Source of the DNA: Halobacillus_A sp043497005
GTDB taxonomy: Bacteria; Bacillota; Bacilli; Bacillales; Halobacillaceae
DNA length: 64,000 bases
Reading direction: 5' to 3'
NCBI RefSeq assembly: GCF_043497005.1
Contig: NZ_JBIEKE010000001.1
Coordinates: forward strand, 372,001-436,000
Position numbers and translations under genes: made by a program. The notes under the pieces were generated by a model. The model was given only the letters and a program-made list of their open reading frames with translations, was not told where the DNA came from and ran no database searches. Position 1 is the first letter of the stretch, and each line of letters starts with the position of its first letter. This document shows positions 8,512 to 16,609 of this stretch, piece after piece.

Positions 8512-9697
8512 ATTTGGTACAAAATCAATCTGGGCAGGGGAAAAGGAGCAATTAGCGTTTGGAGCCACACAGGTACCTGTAGTGCATAGTGTTTCCTTTG
8601 GCTACGATGATATGGATGACTGGTATGAGGTGGCTATTGGCAATAAGAAAGGTCACATTTACGGGCGTAATACTAACCCTACTGTTGAAGCTTTTGAAGA
8701 AAAAATTCGTATTCTTGAAGGAGCTGAAGCAGCCACCAGCTTTTCGACAGGCATGGCAGCCATTAGCAATACACTTGGAACATTGCTGCGCCCTGGAGAC
8801 AGAATTGTGTCTATTAAAGACACGTATGGCGGCACGAATAAAATTTTCACTGAATTTCTTCCTCAACTTAATATAGATGTGATGCTTTGTGATACGGGAG
8901 ATCACGAAGCTATTGAACAGGAAATTGAAAAAGGCTGTAAAGTGCTCTATCTAGAAAGCCCAACAAATCCAACTGTGAAAATTACGGATATTAAAAGAAT
9001 GGCTCAAGCAGGTAAAGCCGTAGGAGCAACGGTAATTGTTGACAATACGTTTGCGACACCCGTCAACCAAAATCCAATAGACCTTGGTGTAGATCTAGTC
9101 ATTCATAGCGCGACTAAGTTTCTCGGAGGTCATGCTGATGCATTGGGGGGAGCAGTCTGCGGCAGCAAGGAATTAGTTGAAAAGGTCTACCATTACCGTG
9201 AAATTAACGGTGCGACGTTAGACCCTATGGCAGCGTACCTTTTATTAAGAGGAATGAAAACATTAAAGCTGCGCATTGATAAACAAAATCAAAATGCACA
9301 GGAAATCGCAGAGTTTTTAAAACAAATTGATATCGTCGAGGATGTGTATTACCCAGGTTTAGCTGAACACCCTGGTCATGACATTGCAAAAGATCAAATG
9401 AAAGGCTTTGGAGGAATGTTAAGCTTTGCTGTTAAAGGAGGCGTTGACACCGTTCGTCATTTACTTCCTAAACTGAAGTATGCCAACCGTGCAGCGAACC
9501 TTGGCAGCGTAGAAACAGTTGTGGGACCTGCGCGAACGACAAGCCATGTTGAATGTACGCCGGCAGAACGTGCAGCAATGGGAATTCCGGAAGGACTAAT
9601 TCGTTACTCAGCTGGAATTGAAGATATAGAGGATTTAAAGCAAGATCTGGAGCAAGCTTTTAAAGCTCTACCAAAGGATTTGGCAGTACAAAGCTGA
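8498..9697 (+). CDS. Cys/Met-metabolism PLP enzyme (cystathionine gamma-synthase / methionine gamma-lyase family)
   Basis: Fold-type I PLP enzyme of 399 residues. The PLP lysine is about Lys207 in HSATKFLGGHAD. Other family marks are YGRNTNPTVEAFEEKI near 55, the FSTGMAAI loop near 82, DTYGGT near 108 and YLESPTNPTVKITDI near 151. Start 8498 is chosen because GGAGGAGGAAG precedes it. Relatives do gamma-replacement or gamma-elimination on homoserine esters, cystathionine or methionine. Here it lies between a cyclodeaminase and an M20 deacylase in an ectoine-type operon with no sulfur genes. A role on diaminobutyrate or a derivative is therefore an attractive but untested inference. Confidence 0.8.
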   Translation: MREAKFGTKSIWAGEKEQLAFGATQVPVVHSVSFGYDDMDDWYEVAIGNKKGHIYGRNTNPTVEAFEEKIRILEGAEAATSFSTGMAAISNTLGTLLRPGDRIVSIKDTYGGTNKIFTEFLPQLNIDVMLCDTGDHEAIEQEIEKGCKVLYLESPTNPTVKITDIKRMAQAGKAVGATVIVDNTFATPVNQNPIDLGVDLVIHSATKFLGGHADALGGAVCGSKELVEKVYHYREINGATLDPMAAYLLLRGMKTLKLRIDKQNQNAQEIAEFLKQIDIVEDVYYPGLAEHPGHDIAKDQMKGFGGMLSFAVKGGVDTVRHLLPKLKYANRAANLGSVETVVGPARTTSHVECTPAERAAMGIPEGLIRYSAGIEDIEDLKQDLEQAFKALPKDLAVQS

Positions 9698-9714
9698 GTT
9701 GAGGCGGGGTTGGA

Positions 9715-10908
9715 ATGATGGCAAATCCACTAAAAAACATCACTTTAGCTGAACAAATATATCCTCAGTTGGTGGCATGGAGACGAGATTTTCATAAATA
9801 CCCCGAGTTGAGCTTTAAAGAGAAACAAACGAGCAGTAAAGTGATTGATATCTTGAAGAGCTTTCATCATTATCAAATTCAGTCGCACGTGGGTGGTTAT
9901 GGGGTAGTAGCCACCCTCTCCCATGGGGATGGTCCTACGGTTGCCTTACGTGCAGACATGGATGCTTTACCCATTCAAGAGCAGGGTGAGCACGACTATG
10001 TCTCCGAACATGAAGGAGTGATGCATGCCTGTGGACATGATGCCCATACCGCTATTTTGCTTGGCACAGCAAAAATATTAAGTGAAATTAAAGATCAAAT
10101 TCAAGGAACGGTTAAACTTATCTTTCAGCCTGCTGAAGAAGCTTGTGACGAGAATGGGGAATCGGGTGCAGTAAAGATGCTGCAGTCCGGTATGCTTGAT
10201 GGTATCGATCGTGCTGTTGCTTTGCATATGTGTCCCTGGGAGAAAAGAGGAACGGTCCAGCTGCATGATGGACCCAGTATGGCCAACAACGATGAATTTA
10301 ATTTAATTATTAAAGGCAGAGGAGGTCATGGAGGTTATCCTCAAGATGCAATGGACCCCATGTGGTTGACTTCTTTTGTGCTTCAAGCTCTTTATAGTAT
10401 AAATGGAAGAAGAATTGATCCTTTACAGGTGGGTACCATTAGTGTAGGCCAAATACACGGTGGAGAAGCTCATAATGTAATTCCTGACGAAGTTGAAATA
10501 AAAGGGACTATTCGTTCTTATGAAAAAAGTGTTCGTGTCAAGTTAATGGAAGAGCTGGAAAATGCCGCATCTATAGCTAAGTCATTAGGGGGGGATTACC
10601 AATTAAGCATTAACCAGGGGGAGCCTGCTTTACAAAATCACCCTTATATCAATCAGGTCATCGAACAAGCCTCAGAAGGGTTTCAAGTAGTTAGAAAGCC
10701 TTTTGGCATGGGAAGTGAAGACTTCAGCTATTTTACGGAAAAATTACCAGCAGCTATGTTTTTCCTTGGTTGCGGCTTGAAGGAAAGACGCAGTTTACAT
10801 CATCCGCAATTTAACATCGATGAAGGCGCTTTAATTGATGGCGTTGCGATATTCTTAGGATGTATTCAGCGGTTGTTAAAAAGTGAGGAGGAGGACAATG
10901 ACGACTAA
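9715..10908 (+). CDS. M20-family amidohydrolase (candidate N-acetyl-diaminobutyrate deacetylase)
   Basis: A 397-residue zinc amidohydrolase of the M20D (IAL/hippurate hydrolase) type. It shows WRRDFHKYPELSFKE near residue 22, ALRADMDALPIQE near 78, the metal motif MHACGHDAHTA near 102, FQPAEE near 137, and the dimerisation domain GRGGHGGYPQDAMDP near 203. In Halomonas the deacetylation of N-acetyl-diaminobutyrate is done by DoeB, an AstE/aspartoacylase-type enzyme. No such gene is visible here, so this M20 protein is the obvious substitute (inference). The GAGGCGGGG ribosome site lies in the 17-nt gap. The end overlaps the next gene by 11 nt. Confidence 0.8.
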   Translation: MMANPLKNITLAEQIYPQLVAWRRDFHKYPELSFKEKQTSSKVIDILKSFHHYQIQSHVGGYGVVATLSHGDGPTVALRADMDALPIQEQGEHDYVSEHEGVMHACGHDAHTAILLGTAKILSEIKDQIQGTVKLIFQPAEEACDENGESGAVKMLQSGMLDGIDRAVALHMCPWEKRGTVQLHDGPSMANNDEFNLIIKGRGGHGGYPQDAMDPMWLTSFVLQALYSINGRRIDPLQVGTISVGQIHGGEAHNVIPDEVEIKGTIRSYEKSVRVKLMEELENAASIAKSLGGDYQLSINQGEPALQNHPYINQVIEQASEGFQVVRKPFGMGSEDFSYFTEKLPAAMFFLGCGLKERRSLHHPQFNIDEGALIDGVAIFLGCIQRLLKSEEEDNDD

Positions 10909-11950
10909 TATTGCTTTTATCGGTTTTGGCGGTGTCGGTCAAGCGCTCGCAGAAATTTTGCGGGATAGAAAAGATAGCTTGCTTACTACCTATGGATTAG
11001 ATGCTAAAGTGGTGGCCGTGGCAGACGTAATGAAGGGATCTGTATATCATCCTGAGGGTTTACAAATTGATAAACTTCTAACCGCTGTACGGGAAAAAGG
11101 AACCGTAGAAGCGTATAAAGACGCTTCTCACGTGACCACGGGGTTAAGCAGCATCGAGACGATTACAAAAACTAATGCTGACGTGATTGTTGAAGTAACA
11201 TATACCGATGTAACCACAGGAGAACCTGCGATTACTCACTGTCGCACAGCCTTTGAACATGGGAAAAGTGTCGTCACCACGAATAAAGGCCCTGTTGCTT
11301 TAGCCTATCGTGAATTATCAGAATTAGCGGAACAAAACCAGGCATTCTTTGGCTTTGAAGGTACAGTCATGAGCGGTACACCTGCCTTGCGAATGCCGAT
11401 GGAAACTTTAGCCGGGAATCAGATTTCTGAAATCCGCGGCATATTAAATGGAACTACGAATTATATTTTGACTGAAATGGAAAAGGGTCAATCTTATAAA
11501 GATTCTTTAGAAAAAGCACAAAAACTTGGATATGCAGAGGCAGATCCTACGAGTGATGTAGAAGGTTTCGATGCACGTTATAAAGCTGCTATTTTATCCA
11601 ATTATATTATGGACACTCCTATTTCTCACACGGATATAGAATGTAAAGGTATCAGTGATGTTACCTTAGAACAGGTTCAAACTGCTTTACAGGAAGGGAA
11701 AAGGTGGAAGCTTCTTGCCCGCATTACACGAGAAAACGGAAAAGTAAAAGCTTCCGTAAAGCCTGAATGTATCGAGAATAGTGACCCTCTTTCAAGTGTC
11801 ACAGGGGCGACGAATGCTATTCTTTATGAATGTGACTTATCTGGGCCTATTTTATTAACAGGTGCAGGAGCAGGTTTACAGGAAACAGGATTTTCGCTGT
11901 TAATTGATTTAATCCATTACCAAAAGGAGAAAAAGCTAGCCAAAATTTAA
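10898..11950 (+). CDS. Homoserine dehydrogenase family protein without ACT domain
   Basis: About 350 residues: an N-terminal NAD(P)-binding motif (IAFIGFGGVGQALAEIL), the TTNKGPVALAY segment, GILNGTTNYILTEM with the substrate-site pattern, the catalytic ESDPTSDV-like AEADPTSDVEGFDARYK, and a terminal GAGAGLQETGFSLLIDL. The regulatory ACT domain of biosynthetic enzymes (about 430 residues) is absent, which suits a catabolic role. ATG 10898 is preferred because GAGGAGGAGG precedes it; the longer frame starts inside the previous gene. It could interconvert aspartate semialdehyde and homoserine in this pathway, or reduce a related aldehyde (inference). Confidence 0.8.
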   Translation: MTTNIAFIGFGGVGQALAEILRDRKDSLLTTYGLDAKVVAVADVMKGSVYHPEGLQIDKLLTAVREKGTVEAYKDASHVTTGLSSIETITKTNADVIVEVTYTDVTTGEPAITHCRTAFEHGKSVVTTNKGPVALAYRELSELAEQNQAFFGFEGTVMSGTPALRMPMETLAGNQISEIRGILNGTTNYILTEMEKGQSYKDSLEKAQKLGYAEADPTSDVEGFDARYKAAILSNYIMDTPISHTDIECKGISDVTLEQVQTALQEGKRWKLLARITRENGKVKASVKPECIENSDPLSSVTGATNAILYECDLSGPILLTGAGAGLQETGFSLLIDLIHYQKEKKLAKI

Positions 11951-11965
11951 TGGGTGGTGATTAGT

Positions 11966-13414
11966 ATGCATACGAAGGTGAAAGCCATGAAAATGTTGGT
12001 CGGTGGGAAATGGGTGGAAGGCAAGGATACATTTGAAGTCGTAAATCCTCAAAATAATGAAGCGATTGCAAGGGTGCCTTTAGCATCTAAAGAGCAAATG
12101 GAGGAAGCTATTGAAACAGCAGAACGCACGTATCGAACAACTACTGTATGGCCCACTCATGAACGTATAGCCATTTTAACGAAGGTATCTAATTATATGA
12201 AGGAGCATGTCGAAGAGTTCGCTGAGATTATTGCCAGTGAAGGGAGTAAGACAATTAACGAAGCGCGGGGTGAAGTAAAGCGAGCCGCGCAAACTATTCA
12301 AATTAGTGCTGAAGAAGCCCGCCGCATAAATGGGGAGACACTGAACTTTGATCAGAATGAAGGCAGCGAGAATCGTGTAGGCTATTACTACCGCTTTCCA
12401 GTTGGTGTGGTAGGAGCTATTACTCCTTTTAACGACCCTTTAAATATGGTTGCTCATAAAATTGGTCCAGCAATTGCTGCAGGGAATGCCATTGTTTTGA
12501 AACCAGCTTCAGTCACACCGCTCAGTGCCTTGAAATTGGCTGAAGCTTTTATGAATGCCGGCTTACCTGAAGGTTTTCTGTCGGTTGTAACGGGATCTGG
12601 CCGAGAGATTGGTGATACGCTGGTTACTCATCCTGCTGTTCAAATGGTTTCTTTTACAGGTGGTACTGAAGCAGGTGAAAAAATCACCCAGAAAGCTGGA
12701 ACGAAAAAGTTGAGCATGGAGCTTGGATCCAATTCCCCCGTTATTGTTCTAGAAGACGCGGATTTACACGACGCGGTTCAGTCGACGGTTTCAGGAGCTT
12801 TCTCAGCTGTAGGTCAGAACTGTATAGGGGTTCAAAGGATATATGTTGAGAAAGAGATTTACCAAACGTTTTTGAATACCTTTGTTAATCGAACTGCCGA
12901 GTTAAATGTGGGTGACAAAATGGATGAATTAACTGATATGGGGCCATTAATTAACGAAAAAGAAGCGAAGCGAGTGGAGAAATGGGTGAATGAAGCTGTT
13001 GCTAAAGGAGCCACAGTGGAATTTGGAGGAAAGCGTGAAGGCGCTTATTACACCCCGACAATTTTAACAAATGTCTCTGATGAGGCTACTATTGCTAAGG
13101 AAGAGATATTTGGCCCTGTTGTGTTGGTATACCCGGTTGATTCTTTATATGAAGCTGTAGAACAAGCAAATAATGTAGACTATGGTCTTCAAGCCGGTAT
13201 TTTCACAAGCAATATCAATCAAGCCTTTTATGCTGTAAAACATATGAAGGTAGGCGGCATCATGATTAACGACAGTAGTGACTATCGCATTGATGCGATG
13301 CCATTTGGAGGAACGAAGGGTTCGGGAATTGGACGTGAAGGTATTCAATTTGCGATTGAAGCTATGACAGAAGCAAAGGTTGTATCGTTTAGACTACAAG
13401 AAAAATTACTTTAA
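11966..13414 (+). CDS. NAD(P)-dependent aldehyde dehydrogenase (candidate DoeC-like step)
   Basis: A complete aldehyde dehydrogenase of about 482 residues. It has the cofactor motif SFTGGTEAGEKI near 225, the general-base Glu in MELGSNSPVIV near 250 and the nucleophile Cys in GQNCIGVQRI near 287, then KEEIFGPVVLV near 385. In Halomonas the last step of ectoine breakdown is DoeC, oxidising aspartate semialdehyde to aspartate; this gene holds the matching position. Starts at 11954 (GTG), 11966 (ATG) and 11987 (ATG, with GAAGGTGA upstream) are all possible. It is the last gene before a good terminator. Confidence 0.85.
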   Translation: MHTKVKAMKMLVGGKWVEGKDTFEVVNPQNNEAIARVPLASKEQMEEAIETAERTYRTTTVWPTHERIAILTKVSNYMKEHVEEFAEIIASEGSKTINEARGEVKRAAQTIQISAEEARRINGETLNFDQNEGSENRVGYYYRFPVGVVGAITPFNDPLNMVAHKIGPAIAAGNAIVLKPASVTPLSALKLAEAFMNAGLPEGFLSVVTGSGREIGDTLVTHPAVQMVSFTGGTEAGEKITQKAGTKKLSMELGSNSPVIVLEDADLHDAVQSTVSGAFSAVGQNCIGVQRIYVEKEIYQTFLNTFVNRTAELNVGDKMDELTDMGPLINEKEAKRVEKWVNEAVAKGATVEFGGKREGAYYTPTILTNVSDEATIAKEEIFGPVVLVYPVDSLYEAVEQANNVDYGLQAGIFTSNINQAFYAVKHMKVGGIMINDSSDYRIDAMPFGGTKGSGIGREGIQFAIEAMTEAKVVSFRLQEKLL

Positions 13415-13421
13415 CTGGAGG

Positions 13422-13449
13422 AAAAGCCACTCTGAATTAGTGGCTTTTT
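13422..13449 (+). terminator. Terminator of the ectoine-type operon
   Basis: AAAAGCCACT pairs with AGTGGCTTTT around a 7-nt loop, followed by TTC. It closes the six-gene unit. Confidence 0.85.
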
Positions 13450-13522
13450 CCTTTGCTTTCATAAGGATAGTTTCCCTTTTCGTGCACATAGTAAAGGAGA
13501 GGAATTTCCTTAAGGAGGCAAC

Positions 13523-14239
13523 ATGATGAAAAAAATAATCTACACTTCATGCATGGCATTGTGTGTAACTACACTAGCGGCATGTGGTGCTAATAATAAT
13601 GATCCAGCAGATAATGCCGCTTCTGATTTTAATCAAGTCACACATAGTCCAGGGGCTCAAGATGAAGATGGTCGTATGAATGATCTAAATCGTCTTGATG
13701 AAAACTTCCCATTTGATAATAAAACCCCGTTTTACCCGTATGATCGAAACATGGAAGACCGAGCTCAAGATAATGATGGTCCATACCCGAACGGCGGTGA
13801 GGATATTGAGCGAGGTGGAGAAGGAGAAGACAATGAGGGGCAAGATGACGGACAGGAAGTTACAGGCGATATTCATGAACAAGTGGTTCAATTAACGAAT
13901 GAAGCACGTGAAGAACAAGGCTTAGAACCATTAGAACTAAGTGAAGAAGTATCTGAGGTAGCACAGGAAAAGTCTGAGGACATGGCAGAAAATGATTATT
14001 TTTCCCATACATCCCCTAACTATGGAAGTCCCTTCGATATGCTTCAAGAGTATGACGTAGATTTTAATACTGCGGCTGAAAACATTGCAGCTGGGCAGCA
14101 ATCCCCAGAAGAAGTAGTCGATGGCTGGCTGAATAGCTCTAGCCACCGTAAAAACATTATGAACGCTAATATGACTGATATTGGCGTAGGTTATGAAGAA
14201 AACGGTAACTATTGGACGCAAATGTTCGTCGGAAAGTAA
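13523..14239 (+). CDS. CAP/SCP-domain lipoprotein (YkwD-like)
   Basis: Exported lipoprotein of about 238 residues. MKKIIYTSCMALCVTTLAAC ends in a lipobox with Cys as the acyl-anchor residue. An acidic, low-complexity linker rich in Asp, Asn, Glu and Gly follows (residues 22-115), typical of halophile surface proteins. The C-terminal CAP domain (about 118-238) shows LTNEAREEQGLEPL, DYFSHTSPNYGSPFDML, AENIAAGQ and SSSHRKNIMN. YkwD-type proteins are widespread in Bacillaceae; their biochemical role is unclear. TAAGGAGGC supplies the ribosome site; either of two adjacent ATGs (13523, 13526) may serve. It is a single-gene unit with its own terminator. Confidence 0.85.
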   Translation: MMKKIIYTSCMALCVTTLAACGANNNDPADNAASDFNQVTHSPGAQDEDGRMNDLNRLDENFPFDNKTPFYPYDRNMEDRAQDNDGPYPNGGEDIERGGEGEDNEGQDDGQEVTGDIHEQVVQLTNEAREEQGLEPLELSEEVSEVAQEKSEDMAENDYFSHTSPNYGSPFDMLQEYDVDFNTAAENIAAGQQSPEEVVDGWLNSSSHRKNIMNANMTDIGVGYEENGNYWTQMFVGK

Positions 14240-14254
14240 TATTGTCGTTTTAAC

Positions 14255-14295
14255 TGCTTGTAGAGAAACTTTTGTATTCTCTGCAAGCATTTTTT
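14255..14295 (+). terminator. Terminator of the CAP lipoprotein gene
   Basis: TGCTTGTAGAGAA (14255-14267) pairs with TTCTCTGCAAGCA (14277-14289) with one mismatch, followed by TTTTTT. Confidence 0.9.
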
Positions 14296-14433
14296 ATGTC
14301 TAGAAAAGATGAAAAGAGCTCTTTTTCCGTTTGGCCACAAATGGATTGGAAGAATTAACATTGACTGATATCTTATGGACTCAGGAATGCTAATAAAGAG
14401 TCTAGATATGAATAAAGAAAGGGAGTCGTCTAT

Positions 14434-15150
14434 GTGAAAAAAATAATATATGTGCTCTGCTTCCTTTTTATCCTGCAGATGGTTCAGCCCTACTCTCTAT
14501 ATGCTTCATCTAAACAACTTGTGGCTATTGGTGATTCCATTCCATATGGTTATAATTTAAGCAAAGATAACCAATACCCCTCCGGAAAAGCATTTCCTTA
14601 TATGGTTGGGGAAAAGGCGGGTCTCGAGGTAACAAATTTAGGAGTGCCAGGTTTAACCTCGCAAGAATTAGTGGCTGCTGTTCATGAAAACGAAGTATTT
14701 CGTTCAACCCTTCGTGACGCAGACTATGTAGTGCTCTATATTGGAGGAAATGATCTTTTAAATTTATTAAAAAAGCACAAGGGAATAAAAGGTATTGAAA
14801 TGGATGAAGTGGCAATTGTGGTTCGTAACCTGTTATTTAACGTTTATTCAACGGTTATGGAATTAGATAAATTAACAAATGGTCAGATTCTCGTCTACAA
14901 TATTTATAATCCCTATCCAGAAAAAGGGAAGTCATTGGGTCAGCCTCTTCACTACATTAACGTTCAATATAGTTCTTTAATTGAACTATTAAGTCACTTT
15001 ACTGAAGTGAAGCTGGTGGATGCTTACCAGGCATTTAAAGGCCATCCTGAATATATTTTAAAAGATGATGTTCATCCAACGGTTGAGGGGCAGATTGTTT
15101 TAGCAAACATAGGATTAAAAGAAATAAAAGAGGGAGGCACTGATTCATAG
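14434..15150 (+). CDS. Secreted SGNH/GDSL hydrolase
   Basis: A 238-residue protein with a signal peptide (KKIIYVLCFLFILQMVQPYSLYA). The SGNH blocks follow in order: VAIGDSIPYGYNL with the catalytic Ser, NLGVPGLTS with Gly, YIGGNDLLN with Asn, and DDVHPT with Asp and His. Such enzymes are lipases, esterases or acetylases acting outside the cell; the substrate is not predictable. It starts at GTG after AAGAAAGGGAG. It is probably a monocistron: terminators lie before it and across its end. Confidence 0.85.
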   Translation: MKKIIYVLCFLFILQMVQPYSLYASSKQLVAIGDSIPYGYNLSKDNQYPSGKAFPYMVGEKAGLEVTNLGVPGLTSQELVAAVHENEVFRSTLRDADYVVLYIGGNDLLNLLKKHKGIKGIEMDEVAIVVRNLLFNVYSTVMELDKLTNGQILVYNIYNPYPEKGKSLGQPLHYINVQYSSLIELLSHFTEVKLVDAYQAFKGHPEYILKDDVHPTVEGQIVLANIGLKEIKEGGTDS

Positions 15151-15169
15151 TCGGTGTCTCTGCTCTTTT
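15126..15169 (+). terminator. Terminator overlapping the end of the SGNH hydrolase gene
   Basis: AAAGAG..GAGGCAC (15127-15140) pairs with GTGTCTC..CTCTTT (15154-15168), with one G-U pair. The stop codon lies in the loop. Confidence 0.6.
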
Positions 15170-15230
15170 AGGATTTGTAGAGACAACTTGTTATAATATA
15201 AGTAATCACACACATAAGGAGAATTTACAT

Positions 15231-16214
15231 ATGATTCGTTTTGGTATTATAGGAACTAATTTTATTACTAAGCTTATGATTGAAGCAGGAAGGCATCTTG
15301 AGGGTTTTAAAGTCCAGGGCGTTTATTCAAGAACAGAAGAACGAGCAAGAGAATTTGCTCAGACCTATAATGCCCCTCTAACATTTACTTCGATTAAAGA
15401 TATGGTGAAAAGTGATGAGGTAGATGCTGTTTACGTGGCAAGTCCTAATTCGTTTCATGCTGAGCAAGCTATTATGGCTATGGAGCATGGAAAACATGTA
15501 TTATGTGAAAAACCGATGGCTTCAAATGAAAAAGAAGTACGTTCAATGGTTGAAGCAGCAAAGAAAAATAATGTTGTATTAATGGAAGCAGTTAAATCAA
15601 CAGTTATGCCTTCCTTTTTGTCTATTCAATCGAACCTTCATAAAATCGGAAAAGTACGGCGTTATGTGGGAAACTTCTGCAAATACTCTTCTCGTTATGA
15701 TGCTTATCGCGAAGGGACGGTCCTTAACGCTTTTAATCCGAGGTTCTCGAATGGATCACTTATGGATTTAGGAGTTTATGGCATATATCCAATGGTCGTA
15801 TTATTTGGCCGGCCTGAAAAAATTTCAGCTAATGGAGTAACCTTGGAATCCGGGGTAGACGGAGAAGGAAGCATTATTGCGCAGTATAAGGATATGGAAG
15901 CCATCATTATGCATTCAAAAATAAGTCACTCTCATGCCGCTTCAGAAATCCAGGGAGAAGAAGGGGTGATCATCATTCCTAATATCTCAGAGCCAAAAGA
16001 TGTTTACATTCAGTACAATAGCGGGGAAGTGGAGAGCCTTGACCTCCCTGATCAATATCCGCCCATGTATTATGAGATTGAAGAATTCTACAAGCAGGTA
16101 AAAGATGATAATCGTCCTTTCTGCAACAATTCAAATGAGAACAGTTTATTGGCTGCCGAAATATTACAAGAATCAAGAAGGCAAATGGGTGTTTCATATC
16201 CAGCTGACCATTAG
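15231..16214 (+). CDS. Gfo/Idh/MocA-family oxidoreductase
   Basis: A 327-residue dehydrogenase with an N-terminal Rossmann domain (RFGIIGTNFITKLMIEAG, then AVYVASPNSFHAEQAI) and the family signature GKHVLCEKPMASNEKEV near residue 86, with the catalytic Lys in EKP. The C-terminal alpha/beta domain contains GSLMDLGVYGIYPMV. Substrates in this family are sugars, inositols or related polyols; nothing nearby identifies this one. It resembles the stand-alone YulF-type proteins of Bacillus. AAGGAG precedes the ATG at good spacing, and a strong terminator follows. Confidence 0.85.
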   Translation: MIRFGIIGTNFITKLMIEAGRHLEGFKVQGVYSRTEERAREFAQTYNAPLTFTSIKDMVKSDEVDAVYVASPNSFHAEQAIMAMEHGKHVLCEKPMASNEKEVRSMVEAAKKNNVVLMEAVKSTVMPSFLSIQSNLHKIGKVRRYVGNFCKYSSRYDAYREGTVLNAFNPRFSNGSLMDLGVYGIYPMVVLFGRPEKISANGVTLESGVDGEGSIIAQYKDMEAIIMHSKISHSHAASEIQGEEGVIIIPNISEPKDVYIQYNSGEVESLDLPDQYPPMYYEIEEFYKQVKDDNRPFCNNSNENSLLAAEILQESRRQMGVSYPADH

Positions 16215-16219
16215 GAATT

Positions 16220-16253
16220 AAAAGCGGACTGTATATGCTCAGTCCGCTTTTTT
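16220..16253 (+). terminator. Terminator after the Gfo/Idh/MocA gene
   Basis: AAAAGCGGACTG pairs with CAGTCCGCTTTT around an 8-nt loop, followed by TT. Confidence 0.92.
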
Positions 16254-16609
16254 GGCATTGCTCATATTTATTTCGGTTTCTTCGCTATTTATGATCTCTG
16301 CCATTTCTGACTTAGAGGCATTCATCTGCTTGTGCGCCAGTTCCCATTTATTCATGGATTCAAAAAAGAAGATGTCTTATGCTCCTCTGCGATAAAACGC
16401 ATATGATAATTTTTTATGCGGTTTTTAAATCTCTACAAGTACTTACAATTTTGTTACTGTTGTTACTAATAAGCCGGTACTGTAATAGGAAGGTTGGCGA
16501 AAAGATTTATCAAAAAAACGGGGCAGCTTTACGTTAATCTAATCAGTTCTATCATAGATTTAAATCCTGTATAATTATAGAAACTTTCAGATTTAGTGGG
16601 GGACAAGTT
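16254..16609. other. 356-nt intergenic region with a possible decayed small ORF
   Basis: On the minus strand, 16355-16239 can encode 38 residues (MNKWELAHKQMNASKSEMAE at its start) without a ribosome site. A second fragment starting at 16402 (MRFIAEEHKTSSF) would join it if the T run near 16371 had one more base. It could be a decayed small gene; support is weak. The 3' part is AT-rich and carries the promoter and GTGGGGGAC ribosome site of the next operon. Confidence 0.3.

Noticed and set aside
16239..16402. Possible small minus-strand gene of about 54 residues with a one-base shift in a T run
   Set aside because: No ribosome site, family unknown, and the frame must be repaired to join the parts. 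Kept only as a note on the intergenic region.
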